This document shows, piece after piece, positions 34,274 through 46,657 of a stretch of 64,000 nt of DNA (within the stretch, counting starts at the first letter, position 1; each line of letters begins with the position of its first letter). Below the pieces are notes generated by a model. The model was given only the letters and a program-made list of their open reading frames with translations, was not told the origin of the DNA and did not search any database. The stretch is from Rhizophagus irregularis (Eukaryota; Glomeromycota; Glomeromycetes; Glomerales; Glomeraceae), in contig NC_089454.1 in assembly GCF_026210795.1 (NCBI RefSeq), forward strand, positions 2,852,001 to 2,916,000. The letters run 5' to 3'. The position numbers and the translations under genes were made by a program.

Positions 34274-37200
34274 CTAATTTGATTTTATCTTATTACCTAA
34301 TAATAGATAAAATACGTTAAGTATGAATAAATGTAAAATTATTTAAAATTATTTGAATTAAAAATTTACCATCTTCATTAATGTTTAATTGAGAAATATC
34401 AATTTGTAAGGATTCTAATTTACCATCTTCATTGATGTTTAATTGAGAAATATCAATTTGTAAGGATTCTATTTAATAAATTAAATTACATTAATATTTA
34501 TGAATCTAAACATTTTTTTAAAGTAAGAATCTAATACCTGAAAACTTTGTGCTTATTATATTATCATCATATTCATAATAATCGTCAGAATTTTTTGGCT
34601 CTGGAAGATTATTAAATTCAAGTAATCTACTTATGTAAATAGCTTCTGAGTGTGTTTTATAGGACGAACTAATTAAAGGTATATTACTGATTGGTAAATT
34701 ATCATTGATTTCTTCTTTAATTTCTCTTTGTAATTTTAATTTCCACAATTTATTCCTAATTTCAATTGCTGTTGGTCGATTTAATGAATTTGCATCTAAA
34801 CATCCTTTAATTAAATACAAAACTAGTTTTGGCACTTTAATTTTAAACATTGGTCTAAGTCCTTGACATATCTTTATTGCCAAACTGTTATCATGGTTTG
34901 TATCATGATACGGAGGTAATCCAGAAATTATTTCATACATAATTATACCAAAACTGTAAATATCAGCAGCTTTAGTATAATTTTGTCCTCGTAAAATTTC
35001 TGGAGAAATATAAGGTAAAACACCATATACATTATTCTTTGTACTTTTTGATGAATTGTAGTCTGCAGGTTTACATAATCCCATATCAGTTATAAGAGTA
35101 ACATCATTATTTTTTAATATATTACCAATATGCAAATCTCGGTGAATTAATTCATTTCTATGAATACTTTCAAGTGCAGATGCAATATTATATAAATAAT
35201 TAATCTTAATTTTCCAATTTAATTCATCATAATTTGTATTCAAATAATTCCGTAAGCTTCCTCCATTTGCATAATCCAAAACCATCATATAATTTTTTGT
35301 TTCTGGATCCTGAGTTATTCCATAAAATTTAATAATAAAATAACTATCATCTACTTTATTGTGCAACATAATCTAAACATAAACATTTGAAATTTATTAA
35401 TAAAAATTAAATTCTCAATATTTTCAATCAAACAATATCAAAAAATAAGTTATACCTCATTTATAAATTCTGGTGTGACATTTTTTGAATTATTTAAACT
35501 TTTCAGAACTACGACCATATATTGATTACCTCTTTTCCAATGCCGAATTTCATTATCCCAATAATTTATATTTCCATCAAGCCAGTTTGCTTTATACACT
35601 TTGCTAAACCCACCTTTTGCAACATATTCAATATTAATAAATCTTTCATAAGGTATCCATTCCAATGCTTTGTTTGCATTATTATGAACTGATAGTTGTG
35701 AACTTTGAATAAATTTATCAATATCGTTATTACCACTAGTCCAATTTCCAAAATTTTGTTGAAAATGTATTGCATAACATATGATATTACATTTTTTACA
35801 TTCATCACTCAAAACCATCATATAATCTTTTGTTTCTGGATTCTGAGTTATTCCATAAGATTTATTTATCTATAAATAAAATAAATGGTAAAATTATAAA
35901 TACAAAAATATAATTAAAAAATAAAATCATATATTTCTACCTCATTTGTTAATTCCAATGCAATATTTTCGGGATTATTTAGCCTTTTTAGAGTTACAAA
36001 TGGATTTTGAACTCCTTTTTTCCAATTTTGATTTTTAACATCCCAATAACTTAGTATTTTTTCATCAATCCAATTTGCTCTATAACTGCCATTTGCAATA
36101 CATTTGACATCATAAAATTTATCATATGGGATCCATTCTAATGCTATTGTTACATCATAATGAGCTGATAATTGTGAACCTTGAATAAATATATCAATCT
36201 TATTATTGCCACTAGTCCAATTTTCAAAGTTTTGTTGAAAATGTATTGCATAACATTTGACTTTACATACTTTACATTTATCATTCAAAACCATCATATA
36301 ATCTTCTGTTTCTGCATCCTGAGTTATTCCATAAAATATATAATCTATTTTAATCTATAAATAAAATACAATACATTAAGATTTTATTAAAAAATTTAAT
36401 AGAAAAGTTAATTTAATGTACCTCATCCATAAATTCTAATGTAATATTTTTTGAAACTTTTAATCCTTTTAATTGTACAATCATATTTTGATCTTGTCTT
36501 ATCCAATTTTGATTGTTATTATCCCAATCGATTATATTTCCATCAATCCAATTTGCTCTATAAATATCTTCTCCAATATATTTAATATCATATAATTTAT
36601 CATAAGAGATCCATTCTATTGCTTTTTTTATATTTCTATGAGTTGATAGCTGAGAATCTTGAATGAATTTGTCAATATCATCATTACTACTAGTCCAATT
36701 TCCAAAATTTTGTTGAAAATGTTTTGCATAACATACAAGGTTACACTCAGCACATTCATCAGCCAGAACCGTCATATAATCTTTTGTTTCTGGATTCTGA
36801 GTTATTCCATAAGGTTTATTTATCTACAAATAAAATAAATTGGTAAATAATATTACAAAATGTGATTAAAGATATCTTATTTATACCTTATTTGCTAATT
36901 CTAATATAAATTTTTTTGAATTATATAATTTTTTCAGAGTTACAAGTATATTTTGACCTCTTCTTTTCCAGGTTTGATTATTATTATCCCAATTGATTAT
37001 ATTTCCATCAATCCAATTTGCTCTATACATATCTTTCGTAATATATATAATACTATAAAATTTATTATAAGGTATCCATTCTAATGCCCTTTCCGCATCA
37101 TAATGAGCTGATAGCTGAGAATCTTGAATGAATTTGTCAATATCATTATTACCACTAGTCCAATTTCCAAAATTTTGTTGAAAATGTATTGCATAACATA

Positions 37201-39596
37201 CATGGTTACACTTAGTACATTCATCAGCCAGAACCGTCATATAATCTTTTGTTTCTGGATTCTGAGTTATTCCATAAGGTTTATTTATCTACAAATAAAA
37301 TAAATTGGTAAATAATATTATAAAATGTGATTAATGATATCTTATTTATACCTTATTTGCTAATTCTAATATAAAATTTTTTGGATTATATAATTTTTTC
37401 AGAGTTACAAGTATATTTTGACCTCTTCTTTTCCAGGTTTGATTATTATTATCCCAATTGATTATATTTCCATCGATCCAATTTGCTCTATACATATCTT
37501 CCATAATATATATAATATTATAAAATTTATTATAAGGTATCCATTCTAATGCCCTTTCCGCATCATAATGAGCTGATAGCTGAGAATCTTGAATGAATTT
37601 GTCAATATCATTATTACCACTAGTCCAATTTCCAAAATTTTGTTGAAAATGTATTGCATAACATACAAGGTTACACTCAGCACATTCATCAGCCAGAACC
37701 GTCATATAATCTTTTGTTACTGGATTCTGAGTTATTCCATAAGGTTTATTTATCTACAAATAAAATAAATTGGCAAATAATATTACAAAATGTTATTAAA
37801 GAAATCTTATTTATACCTTATTTGCTAATTCTAATATAAAATTTTTTGAATTATATAACTTTTTCAGAGTTACAAGTATATTTTGACCTCTTCTTTTCCA
37901 GGTTTGATTATTATTATCCCAATTGATTATATTTCCACCAATCCAATTTGCTATATATGTGTCTTTTACAATATAACTATTATTATAAAATTTATTATAA
38001 GGTATCCATTCTAATGCCCTTTCCGCATTATCATGAGCTGATAGCTGAGAATCTTGAATGAATTTGTCAATATCATTATTACCACTAGTCCAATTTCCAA
38101 AATTTTGTTGAAAATGTATTGCATAACATTTAAGGTCACACATATTATTACATTTATCATCCAGAACCATCATATAATCTTTTGTATCTGGATTCTGAGT
38201 TATTCCATAAGGTTTCTACAAATAAAATAAATTGGTAAATAATATTACAAAATGTTATTAAAGAAATCTCATCTATACCTTATTTGCTAATTCTAATTTA
38301 AAATTTTTTGAATTATATAATTTTTTCAGAGTTATAAATATATTTTGACGTTTTCTTTTCCAATCTTGATCATTATTATCCCAATTGATTATATTTCCAT
38401 CAATCCAATTTGCTCTATACATATCTCCCGCAATATATCTAATATTATAAAATTTATCATATGGGATCCATTCTAATGCCCTTTCCGCGTCATCGTGAGC
38501 TGATAGCTGTGAATCTTGAATGAATTTGTCAATATCATTATTACCACTAGTCCAATTTTCAAAATTTTGTTGAAAATGTATTGCATAACATACAAGGTTA
38601 CATTTTAGGCATTTATTATCCGAAACCAATATATAATTTTTTGTTTCTGGATTCTGAGTTATTCCATAAAATGTATAATCCATTTCAATCTATAAATATG
38701 ATACATTAGTAAAATTTTAATTTTGTTAAGAATTTTAATAAAAGGTTAATTTAAGTACCTTATCTATAAATTCTAATGTAATATTTTTGGGAATGTTTAA
38801 TCCTTTTAATTGCACAATAATATTTTGACCTTTTCTTTTCCAATCTTGGTTATAAATATTCCAATTAATTATATTCCCATCAGTCCAATTTGCTCTATAA
38901 ACATCTTTTGCAATATATTTAATATTATATAATTTATTATAAGGTATCCATTCTAATACCTTTTTCACACCATAAGAATGAGCTAATAGCTGAGAATTTT
39001 GAATGAATTTATCAATATCATTACTACCACTTGACCAATTTGTAAAATTGTGTTGAAAATATTTTGTATAACATACATAATTACATTTTTTACATTTATT
39101 ATTTAAAACTATTAAATAATTTTCTGTTTCTGGATCTTGAGTTATTCCATAAGGTTTATCAATCTACAAATATAATAAATTAGCTATAATCACAAAATTT
39201 AATTAAAAATAAATTTATTTATACCTTATCTATAAATTCAAATGTAATATTTTTTGAATCATATAATCTCCTTAATTCTACAATCACAATTTGACCTTTT
39301 CTTTCCCAATTTTGATTATCATCATTCCAATTGATTATGTTTCCATCAATCCAATTTGCTTTATACTTATCTTTTGCTATATATTCAATATCGCAAAATT
39401 TACTATAAGGTATCCATTCTAATGCTTCTTCTACATTACCATGAGCTGATAGCTGAGAACCTTGAATGAATTTATCAATATCATTATTGTCACTAGTCCA
39501 ATTTTTAAAATCTTGTTGAAAACGTTCTGTGTAACATACAAGGTTACATTTTATACATATTTTATTTAATGATTCAATTTGACTTTTTTTATCCAT
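34274..39596 (-). CDS. Protein kinase with nine serial N-lobe exons before one catalytic domain
   Basis: Twelve exons join into one frame of about 1,525 residues. The nine array exons are 39225-39596, 38759-39163, 38279-38689, 37817-38215, 37352-37753, 36887-37288, 36422-36823, 35941-36354 and 35456-35869, each a multiple of three with phase-0 introns. The catalytic exon is 34538-35372, then 34370-34468 and 34274-34296. A typical unit reads hinge (YGITQNPETKDYM), C-x2-C-x3-CY, HFQQNFGNWTSGNNDIDKFI, ALEWIPY, RANWIDGNIINWD and the lysine strand (VTLKKL). Thus each unit is the family leader plus kinase N-lobe, cut at the hinge and fused to the next leader. Only the last unit keeps the glycine loop (AKGGFSKVY). 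The catalytic exon has HRDLHIGN, DMG (for DFG) and SPE, so it looks active. A decoy or scaffold role for the extra lobes is inference. Confidence 0.8.
34366..34473 (-). repeat. 54-base in-frame duplication in the kinase tail
   Basis: Two adjacent copies differ at one position (ATTAATG and ATTGATG). They encode ESLQIDISQLNINEDGKL twice, a doubled copy of the C-terminal motif typical of this kinase subfamily. The unit is a multiple of three, so the frame is kept. Confidence 0.8.
35456..39225 (-). repeat. Tandem array of nine homologous exon-intron units, 462-497 bp each
   Basis: Exon starts lie at 39163, 38689, 38215, 37753, 37288, 36823, 36354 and 35869, a period of about 462-485 bases in the middle. 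The units starting at 37753 and 37288 are nearly identical over exon and intron with an offset of 465. Units at both edges are the most diverged, as expected from repeated unequal crossing over. Confidence 0.85.
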
Positions 39597-39804
39597 TGAA
39601 AATATTCCAAATTACAAATAAATTCTGATTAACAGAAAATTAAAGAACATTTGAAACAAATGATTCTTCCAGTAGTCTTTAAATAGAACTGTTTAACCAC
39701 GCTGTACTACTGCGAACGCTTTTAATGATGTAATATTGCAGATGATCGTTTTGATTTGTCGATTTGCACTCCAGCCAAAATGATCTCATGCCCAAAAAAG
39801 CATT

Positions 39805-39816
39805 GGTCACGTGACC
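39805..39816. promoter_or_regulatory. Palindromic GGTCACGTGACC site upstream of the serial kinase gene
   Basis: This 12-base perfect palindrome with a CACGTG core lies about 210 bases before the start codon. A second CACGTG sits at 39934 inside an imperfect palindrome (GCACTG...CAGTGC). Both fit dimeric bHLH factors. Function is inferred. Confidence 0.4.
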
Positions 39817-40124
39817 ATGAAATATCATCACATTCGTCACACCCTCAGTTTTCATAGCTTATATTTATCTGAGGGACGTTTTTTTCGAGTTGGTAAAAAC
39901 TTATTCGTCACACTTTATTTGTCATCGCACTGCTCACGTGACAGTGCATAATTCTACATAATGCCGGCCGACCAGTGCTTTTTTTTGGGGGCGCTAGGTA
40001 GTTCATAAGCTATGTTGGTCCAAATAATACCCCTGGCCCTGGGTAGGAATTTTTAATGTTGTCCGGTGATAGTCCTGTGTCCCGGTCCGACATTAGAATC
40101 TCAAAAACCATCGGAATTTCTATT

Positions 40125-40545
40125 AGCCTTTTATGGAATAATCAAGAATCAAAAAAAACTGAAGAATTTGTGATGACTTTAAAATATGCAAATAAAAGAA
40201 AAGTCAACCAAATAAGTCATGTTGTCTAATGCGGATCAAAATCTATTTAGACAAAAATTTTTAATTTCACCAGAATTAAGATGGCACTAAATTCAAAAAA
40301 AAATTGATTTTATATTCCAGCTAAATCGTTAAAATGCTGGCTCAAATATACAATATTATAAAAGAGCAAAAGAAAGTATCGGCTAAGTTACAATTATTAC
40401 TGTATTTTTTTTCAGACTGAGGTACGAAAATTTATCAGTACATGCAATTAATGGTACATAGTGTATCGGTATATCAAGGTCAGATACTGGTCAGACTGGC
40501 TTCACAAAGATTTTCATATTGGAAATATATTATATCAAATCGTAA
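40125..40545 (+). pseudogene. Protein kinase relic
   Basis: Short pieces of the same kinase family are readable: FYGIIKNQ followed by EEFVMTLKYANK (hinge region) near 40125-40200, and LHKDFHIGNIL (catalytic loop) at about 40501-40535. The spacing is close to that in intact members, but the frame is broken and the activation loop is missing. It lies upstream of the serial kinase gene on the other strand. Confidence 0.5.
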
Positions 40546-40980
40546 ATAAAAGTTCTTACCCTGGCCATGCTTCTGTTAAAGTGCATGTCTAAATTCAAAA
40601 TTTTGGGACTATATCGAAAATGTTATATATTCGATTCTTAATTTTCGTGAAAACAAAATTTGTAAAGTTTTTATGAACGGTAAAATAAATACAATGTACG
40701 TCAGTTAATACATCATAAATTTTTCATCATTAAAAATAAACAGTAAAAAAACATTAATTTGTCAAATATTTTTGTGATTTTATTTAAAATGATAAAAATG
40801 GGAATTTGAATAATATAAATGAAATGATAGGTATGATAATAGTAATAATTTAAATAACAACTGCTAATAAAAATAAATAAATTGCTTTCCATGAGGAAAA
40901 AAAAATTCTTTATAAATACAAAGTTTAACTAAAAGAACCATATCATGCTTAAATATTAATTAATCACATTATGATTTAAT

Positions 40981-43757
40981 TTAATTATATTCACTTAAAG
41001 CTTTCTTTTTCGCTTCAAGTTTTTCCAATTGCATTTTTAAGTCATTTATTTTCTTTTCTAAATTATTTTCATCCATATCCTGCATTTTCAAATCATTCTC
41101 GGCTAATTCTTCACCAAAAGATTTTGAAATATCAAGAATAGTTTCCACTTGTTGTGTAGTAATCAATGCATCAGGATCATTTTTTGTTGCTAATGCCTGT
41201 TTAAAATTAAACAAAAATTTATACGTTAAATCTAGGTAAAAAATCATGCACCTTTAAATATAATTAATTAGTACCTTTGCTAATCTTACGACCGTTTTAA
41301 TTTCCCTTCCATTTAGAGGTCTCTTTTTCAATTTTTCAACGTCCACTTGGCTTTTATTTTTTCCTTCAATACGATCCAAGTACGTATACCAAACTTGTTC
41401 ACGTGCTGTAAATATATAAATTCGTGATTAGTTAATAAATAATATATTAGTCATACATAATAAATAACTTAAATAATTAATAACTTGCCATTAATATCCA
41501 AATCATTATATTTCAAGGAAATTGATACTCGTGATTGGAAAGCGGCATCAAAACATTTTACTATAAAAAAAGAATGAAATAAATAATTTAGAATAATTTA
41601 GTATTATAAAATTAAAAAATGCAAAACTTATTTTCTAAGATTCCTACCTCTATTTGTTGTCAAAAATAGAATTCCTTGATGATATTCAAGCAGCCTTAGA
41701 AATACACTCACAAGAGCATTTCGATAAATGTTATTCTCGCTTCGACGCTCAAGAAAGATATCAGCTATACAGAAAATCATATTTATAAATGATAGAGTAC
41801 TTAGTTTAAAATTGAAAAATCAAATTTCGTCAAATAAAAACATTTCATACCTTCATCAATTAAGATAACTGCATTCCAAATACTTGCAACCTCAAGAATT
41901 TCACTCAATTTACTTTCTAATTCAACTACTGACGTTCCTAATTCTCCAACACTAACATTATATAATGGGCGATGAAGATACTCAGAAATTGCCTCAGCTG
42001 TTAATGTTTTCCCAACTATCAAAAATATTCGTCAGTTATTAAATGATCATGTTATAATTATTAATAGTAAAAAATTTAATCAAACGCTTAAAATTACAAA
42101 CCTCCAGGGGGACCATGTAATAAAAAAATACAACCACCACCTTTACCACTGATAAGATCTACTCCTTTATGTTTAGACATTACAAGACTAGAAATTAAAT
42201 CCTTTTTTATCGGATCCATAACAAGCTGATCAAATGCGTCGTCATCAAATGAAATTTCTAAAATTGGTGATATTATAAGAAATATAAGAAATATGATGGA
42301 AAAAAAAATTTACAAAATAAGAAAAATAAAGGAAAGGGTAGCTTTAAACTATACCATTTAAATCATCAATATTTACTTCGCCCCATTTTTTTGCTGTAAA
42401 ACTGAATCCATAAAGAGAAGGTGCACACATGAAAAGTTCATCCTCTATAACCGACTTTTTATTTTCACCATTTTTTTCTTGCATACTAAAACCAGAAAAA
42501 CCGAAAGCACCACTACTACTAGTTCTTGATCTTATACTGTAATTTGGATTAATCTTAACAAATGAAACAATATCGATCATAACGCGACCCTCACTTTTAA
42601 AATTGGTGGTTCCAAACCAAATATCACGAAACATATTTCCAGTGCACTGAAGATAATGTGGACCAATCGCATATTTTGCAAATTTTCTTCCACGTTCTAT
42701 TAGCTGGTTACGAATTGGACTTTCTTCAGGCAATGGAACAACATGAAGATTTTCGATTTCACGAATGCCGTTCCATTCCATAATAGTGAATGTTCTTGTT
42801 CCATAATTAAAATTGACACCGTCTAAAAAGAAAATAATATTTAATTTAGATGCTAAATTAAGATAACAAAGAAAATTAAATTATGCAAACCTGAATCAAT
42901 TACTTGAGTATAAATATACATATAATCTTTTTTTGAAGGATAATGATGATACGTTGCTTTTATCACTTTTGCTCCAATTATACATCCTTTTGATAAAGTG
43001 TATATATGTTGACCTTATATAGAACGAATTAGTTAGTATTATTACAAATTATTTATAATATATTTAACATTATTAATAATTACCTTGTGTGAACAGATAA
43101 AATAAATTATTGAATGAGATAACATTCTAAAATATAATTATTAGAAGAATTATTAATTTCATATATTGTACATATTTTCAAGGAAAAAGGTTATTGTATT
43201 TGCATAAACCTACATTATCAACCATTTCTTTGATTTCACAAACTCTATGTTCATATTCGGTTTCAATCGAATCAACTAACGACTTCAAATGGTCTTTATT
43301 GTACGAATTTCTTGAAATTTGTTGTTGTTGTTGCTGTTGCTGACCAAATTTTACAGGGCCTTGAAAGAGCAACTTATCATTTGCGTTTTCAATATCATTT
43401 TCAACAACTTTTTTAAGTTCAGGCAGAACGAGAAATAATAGATGTGCTGGAATCTATTTTTTATTTGGTAAAAAAAAAAAGCTTGTAAATAACAGGGAGC
43501 TATTGAGCTATTATACAATATTTGAAGCATAATTATACAACCTTGGGATAGCGCTCATGCAAATTTTCTCCATGCAAATATCCTCGAATAAAATCTCTAA
43601 GCCCAGGGTTAATTAAACGAATAAATACATCGTTACCTTCACGTTCTACTTTGAAGGGATCAGAAATTTGAATTTGTTCATCCGAGGTGCCTACACGTTC
43701 TACAAATTGAAACTGCTGATGCATCATTTGTTGCATCATCGGTTGTTGAACGGCCAT
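40981..43757 (-). CDS. AAA+ ATPase with long N-terminal region
   Basis: Eleven exons join into a 648-residue frame: 43542-43757, 43214-43453, 43084-43126, 42891-43013, 42355-42822, 42102-42257, 41851-42015, 41648-41764, 41489-41560, 41275-41405 and 40981-41196. The C-terminal half is an AAA+ module. It has Walker A GPPGVGKT (interrupted by an intron), Walker B AVILIDEA, a sensor strand ILFLTTNR and the arginine region FDAAFQSRVSISL, then a small lid and a coiled-coil tail. The N-terminal half, with a Gln run and a beta-rich region (EWNGIREIENLHVVPLPEE), is of the kind found in fungal AAA proteins with a DUF7025-like domain. Intron 9 uses a GC donor (GGCAAGT). The substrate is unknown; such proteins remodel other proteins with ATP. 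Confidence 0.8.
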
Positions 43758-45861
43758 AATAAAGTATTTTGTTATATATAAGCAATGATAAATTATATAT
43801 AGAAAATACGAACAAGAGTTATTATTATTTTTTTTTGAAGAAACTAAAATTTCATTTTTTTTTCTTTCGTGCCTTTATATATTTGAATTTTTTTAAAATT
43901 ACGCAGTAGATAACAGATAACACTACTGGCGTATCGGAATTACAAAGACCGTTAAACTTTTTAAAGCAATGATCGACGATTATGCGCAGCAGAATTTTTG
44001 GCGCAGCCGGAATTGTAACTATTTCAATGGTTTCGCAGCAAAATGAATTTTCTTTTGAGAAATATTTTATGGAATGCATATTTATTTACTAATTCGTTAA
44101 AAGAGGTAATTCATTTGTTTATAGATTGTACAAAGAAAATAAATGATTATTATCATTACAAGCCCGTAATAACTGTTAATAAGAGCGTGTTTTTCAATAA
44201 AGTTTAACTATTAGGTTGTTTATTAATATTGTACAGTGATTGACAACGTTTTTTTAAGATTATGATCAATAGTAATATTTGATATTATCATTTTAAACAC
44301 ACAAACCACTAATAATTTCCTACTTGTAATTTATATATATACGTAACGTAATAGAATGAAATTCTAAATACATTAAATATTTGCGCCACATGCAAATCTA
44401 AAGTTTTATATGAAAATATTTTCATACTTAAATTTTTTTATACAAAATATACGATATTTCTAATTGAAATCAATCAAAGGATTTGCAAAATAACTACTAG
44501 GAAATGGCAACCGTTAAAGTCCGTAGCGTTTATTTACTCAGGATCTTTTTCTATTACAACATTAAACAAAAAAAAATTGATTACGAAAAATTGCAAATTA
44601 TCAATGTTACAAAAAAAAAAGGAATATGGTTGAAAGGATTTTTTAAAACATATAGAAAATCATTGTTTAAATTTGAATGTTATCGACGTGCTATTCCTAA
44701 AAATGTTATTATGGAAAGACTTTGCACAATGATTCAAAATCAAATAATCTTGAAAAATTAGATGTATCAAATTATTTATTTAGTTATGTTTATATGAAAT
44801 CAATTTAATAAATTAATAAAGTGAATATGACTTATATAATGTGTAATTACTATTTGTTTTTGACTTAGTAGTGATGCCGACTTAACTGAAACTAAATGAT
44901 AAAATAGTTTAAACATTGCATTTTAGTTTCAGATTGTTATTATAATTGTTAAATGTCATAATAAAGTTTAAATAATAGCTTGTTAAAACCTATTTTGAAA
45001 GTTAAAATAAGCTATGTACGAAACGCGTTCAAACAAATTAACACTTCTATATCAATAGATATTTTGGCTCACATTATATATAGAATTTGTTTTTAAGGTA
45101 AGTTTCAATCTAATTTTCATTAGTATCTTTATTATTTTATATAGTTTTACAATATAATGTTTATGATAAAATTTTAAAGATTTAAAAATTTTAGCTACCG
45201 CTGATGAACTTCAACAACAAATTATTCAAATAACTCTTTAAAATTAACTACAATAATTTTGTATACAATAATTTTTTGCTTCGGCAGCTTCGCTATTTAG
45301 AATGTTACAAAATTGTCATTACCATTCAGTCAGTTCTCATATTAATATGATATATATATTTTTTTACTATTGTTTATTAAAAAATGTCTTTTAAAAGAAA
45401 TATTAAATAAAATTTATTCATTATAAAACGGTCACTATTTTTTATAGTTATTTCACCATTTACATGGGAACGGCGATAATGAGATCAAGCCTGATCTTGT
45501 GAGACAACCGGTTTATATAACGGAAACTAAAGTACTGATAAGTTTTTTTAGCTTAACATTTTAAATAAACATCACCCATAAAAATATCAATCAGGAAACT
45601 TTGCATAATGAAATATATTGTTCTCAAAGCCTTATAAAACTTTATGTTGGGATAAGCTTTTAATAATGTATTATTAGAATTTAACCAATTCGAATATTAT
45701 CCAACACATAAAAGTTATATGTACAAAATAAATATAATATACTTTTATGATTTTTATTGTATAAAGATTTCTTTGATTTATAATGTAAAATAAATGATAA
45801 AATTATATTGACCTCGACAATACAGAAAGATTTATAAAAGTTAAACATAAAATAAAATCAT
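43758..45861. other. Gene-free spacer with one doubtful small frame
   Basis: This is AT-rich. A plus-strand frame at 44504-44761 (85 residues, basic and hydrophobic) has a fair ATG context but no recognisable domain; I leave it unannotated. Several palindromic AT segments are present. Confidence 0.45.
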
Positions 45862-46625
45862 TTAGATGCATTCAAATTCTTCATAACCATAAGTATCATA
45901 TTTTTTAATTATGCATTTTGATTTATATATTCGTATTAAATCTACTAGTTGCTGTTGTTGCTGCTGATGCTGATATGGCTGTGTATGTTCTAATGACGAC
46001 TTCATTATTTGTAATAACATAGGATGTCTATCCTTCTAATTATCAAAAATAATTTTAAAAGCTAATTGGTGATATTTAAGATTAGGACAACTTTGATAAA
46101 TTGTTCGGACAAGTATTTCACCATCAATACCTTGATAAATGATAATGATTTCAATAAAATATCCTTTTTTCAATTAAATTTGATAAAAATGTAAATGGAA
46201 AATATTCAATTTTTTAGAAATTTTAAAAGAGGAAATGAAACTTTCTAAATGTAAATTTTAATTTTTTAATTGTTCTGTTTATTTCAGCCAATCTCTCTAA
46301 AATATTACCATTGATATTAATATCATAATAAAAGTATTCAATTTCTAAAAACCAATATTCATTTACTAAAATAATTGATTATGATAGTTTTTTAAGTGTA
46401 TCAATTTTATTCAATGTCTTGATTCTTCTGATAAATGTAAAAGTATTGTATAAATAAAATTTTATATACTTTATTGTTTGGATAAGTTTGAAATCGTTTA
46501 GAAGGATGAAAGATGTCTCCAAATTTAATTAGAAAATCATCATACAAAATATGATGGCATATACAATTAAGATTTTTTGTGAAATAACTAAGTGGTACGT
46601 TTATCTGTTTAATGAAATGAATCAA
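45862..46625 (-). pseudogene. F-box/LRR-type protein, C-terminal relic
   Basis: The end reads CIIKKYDTYGYEEFECI, close to the usual C-terminus of the Rhizophagus F-box/LRR family, preceded by a glutamine run (HQHQQQQQQ) and by TIYQSCPNLKY, a typical repeat of that family. Several stops and shifts interrupt it, and no F-box is visible at the 5' side. It sits just downstream of the Kelch gene on the same strand. Confidence 0.55.
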
Positions 46626-46657
46626 TCATATTAAACCTACACGTCGGCTTTCCAAGT

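Noticed and set aside
44504-44761. 85-residue plus-strand frame with a good ATG
   Set aside because: Basic and hydrophobic but without a recognisable motif. Its 5' side resembles a stretch near 9550, which suggests a shared repeat and not a gene. Left open.
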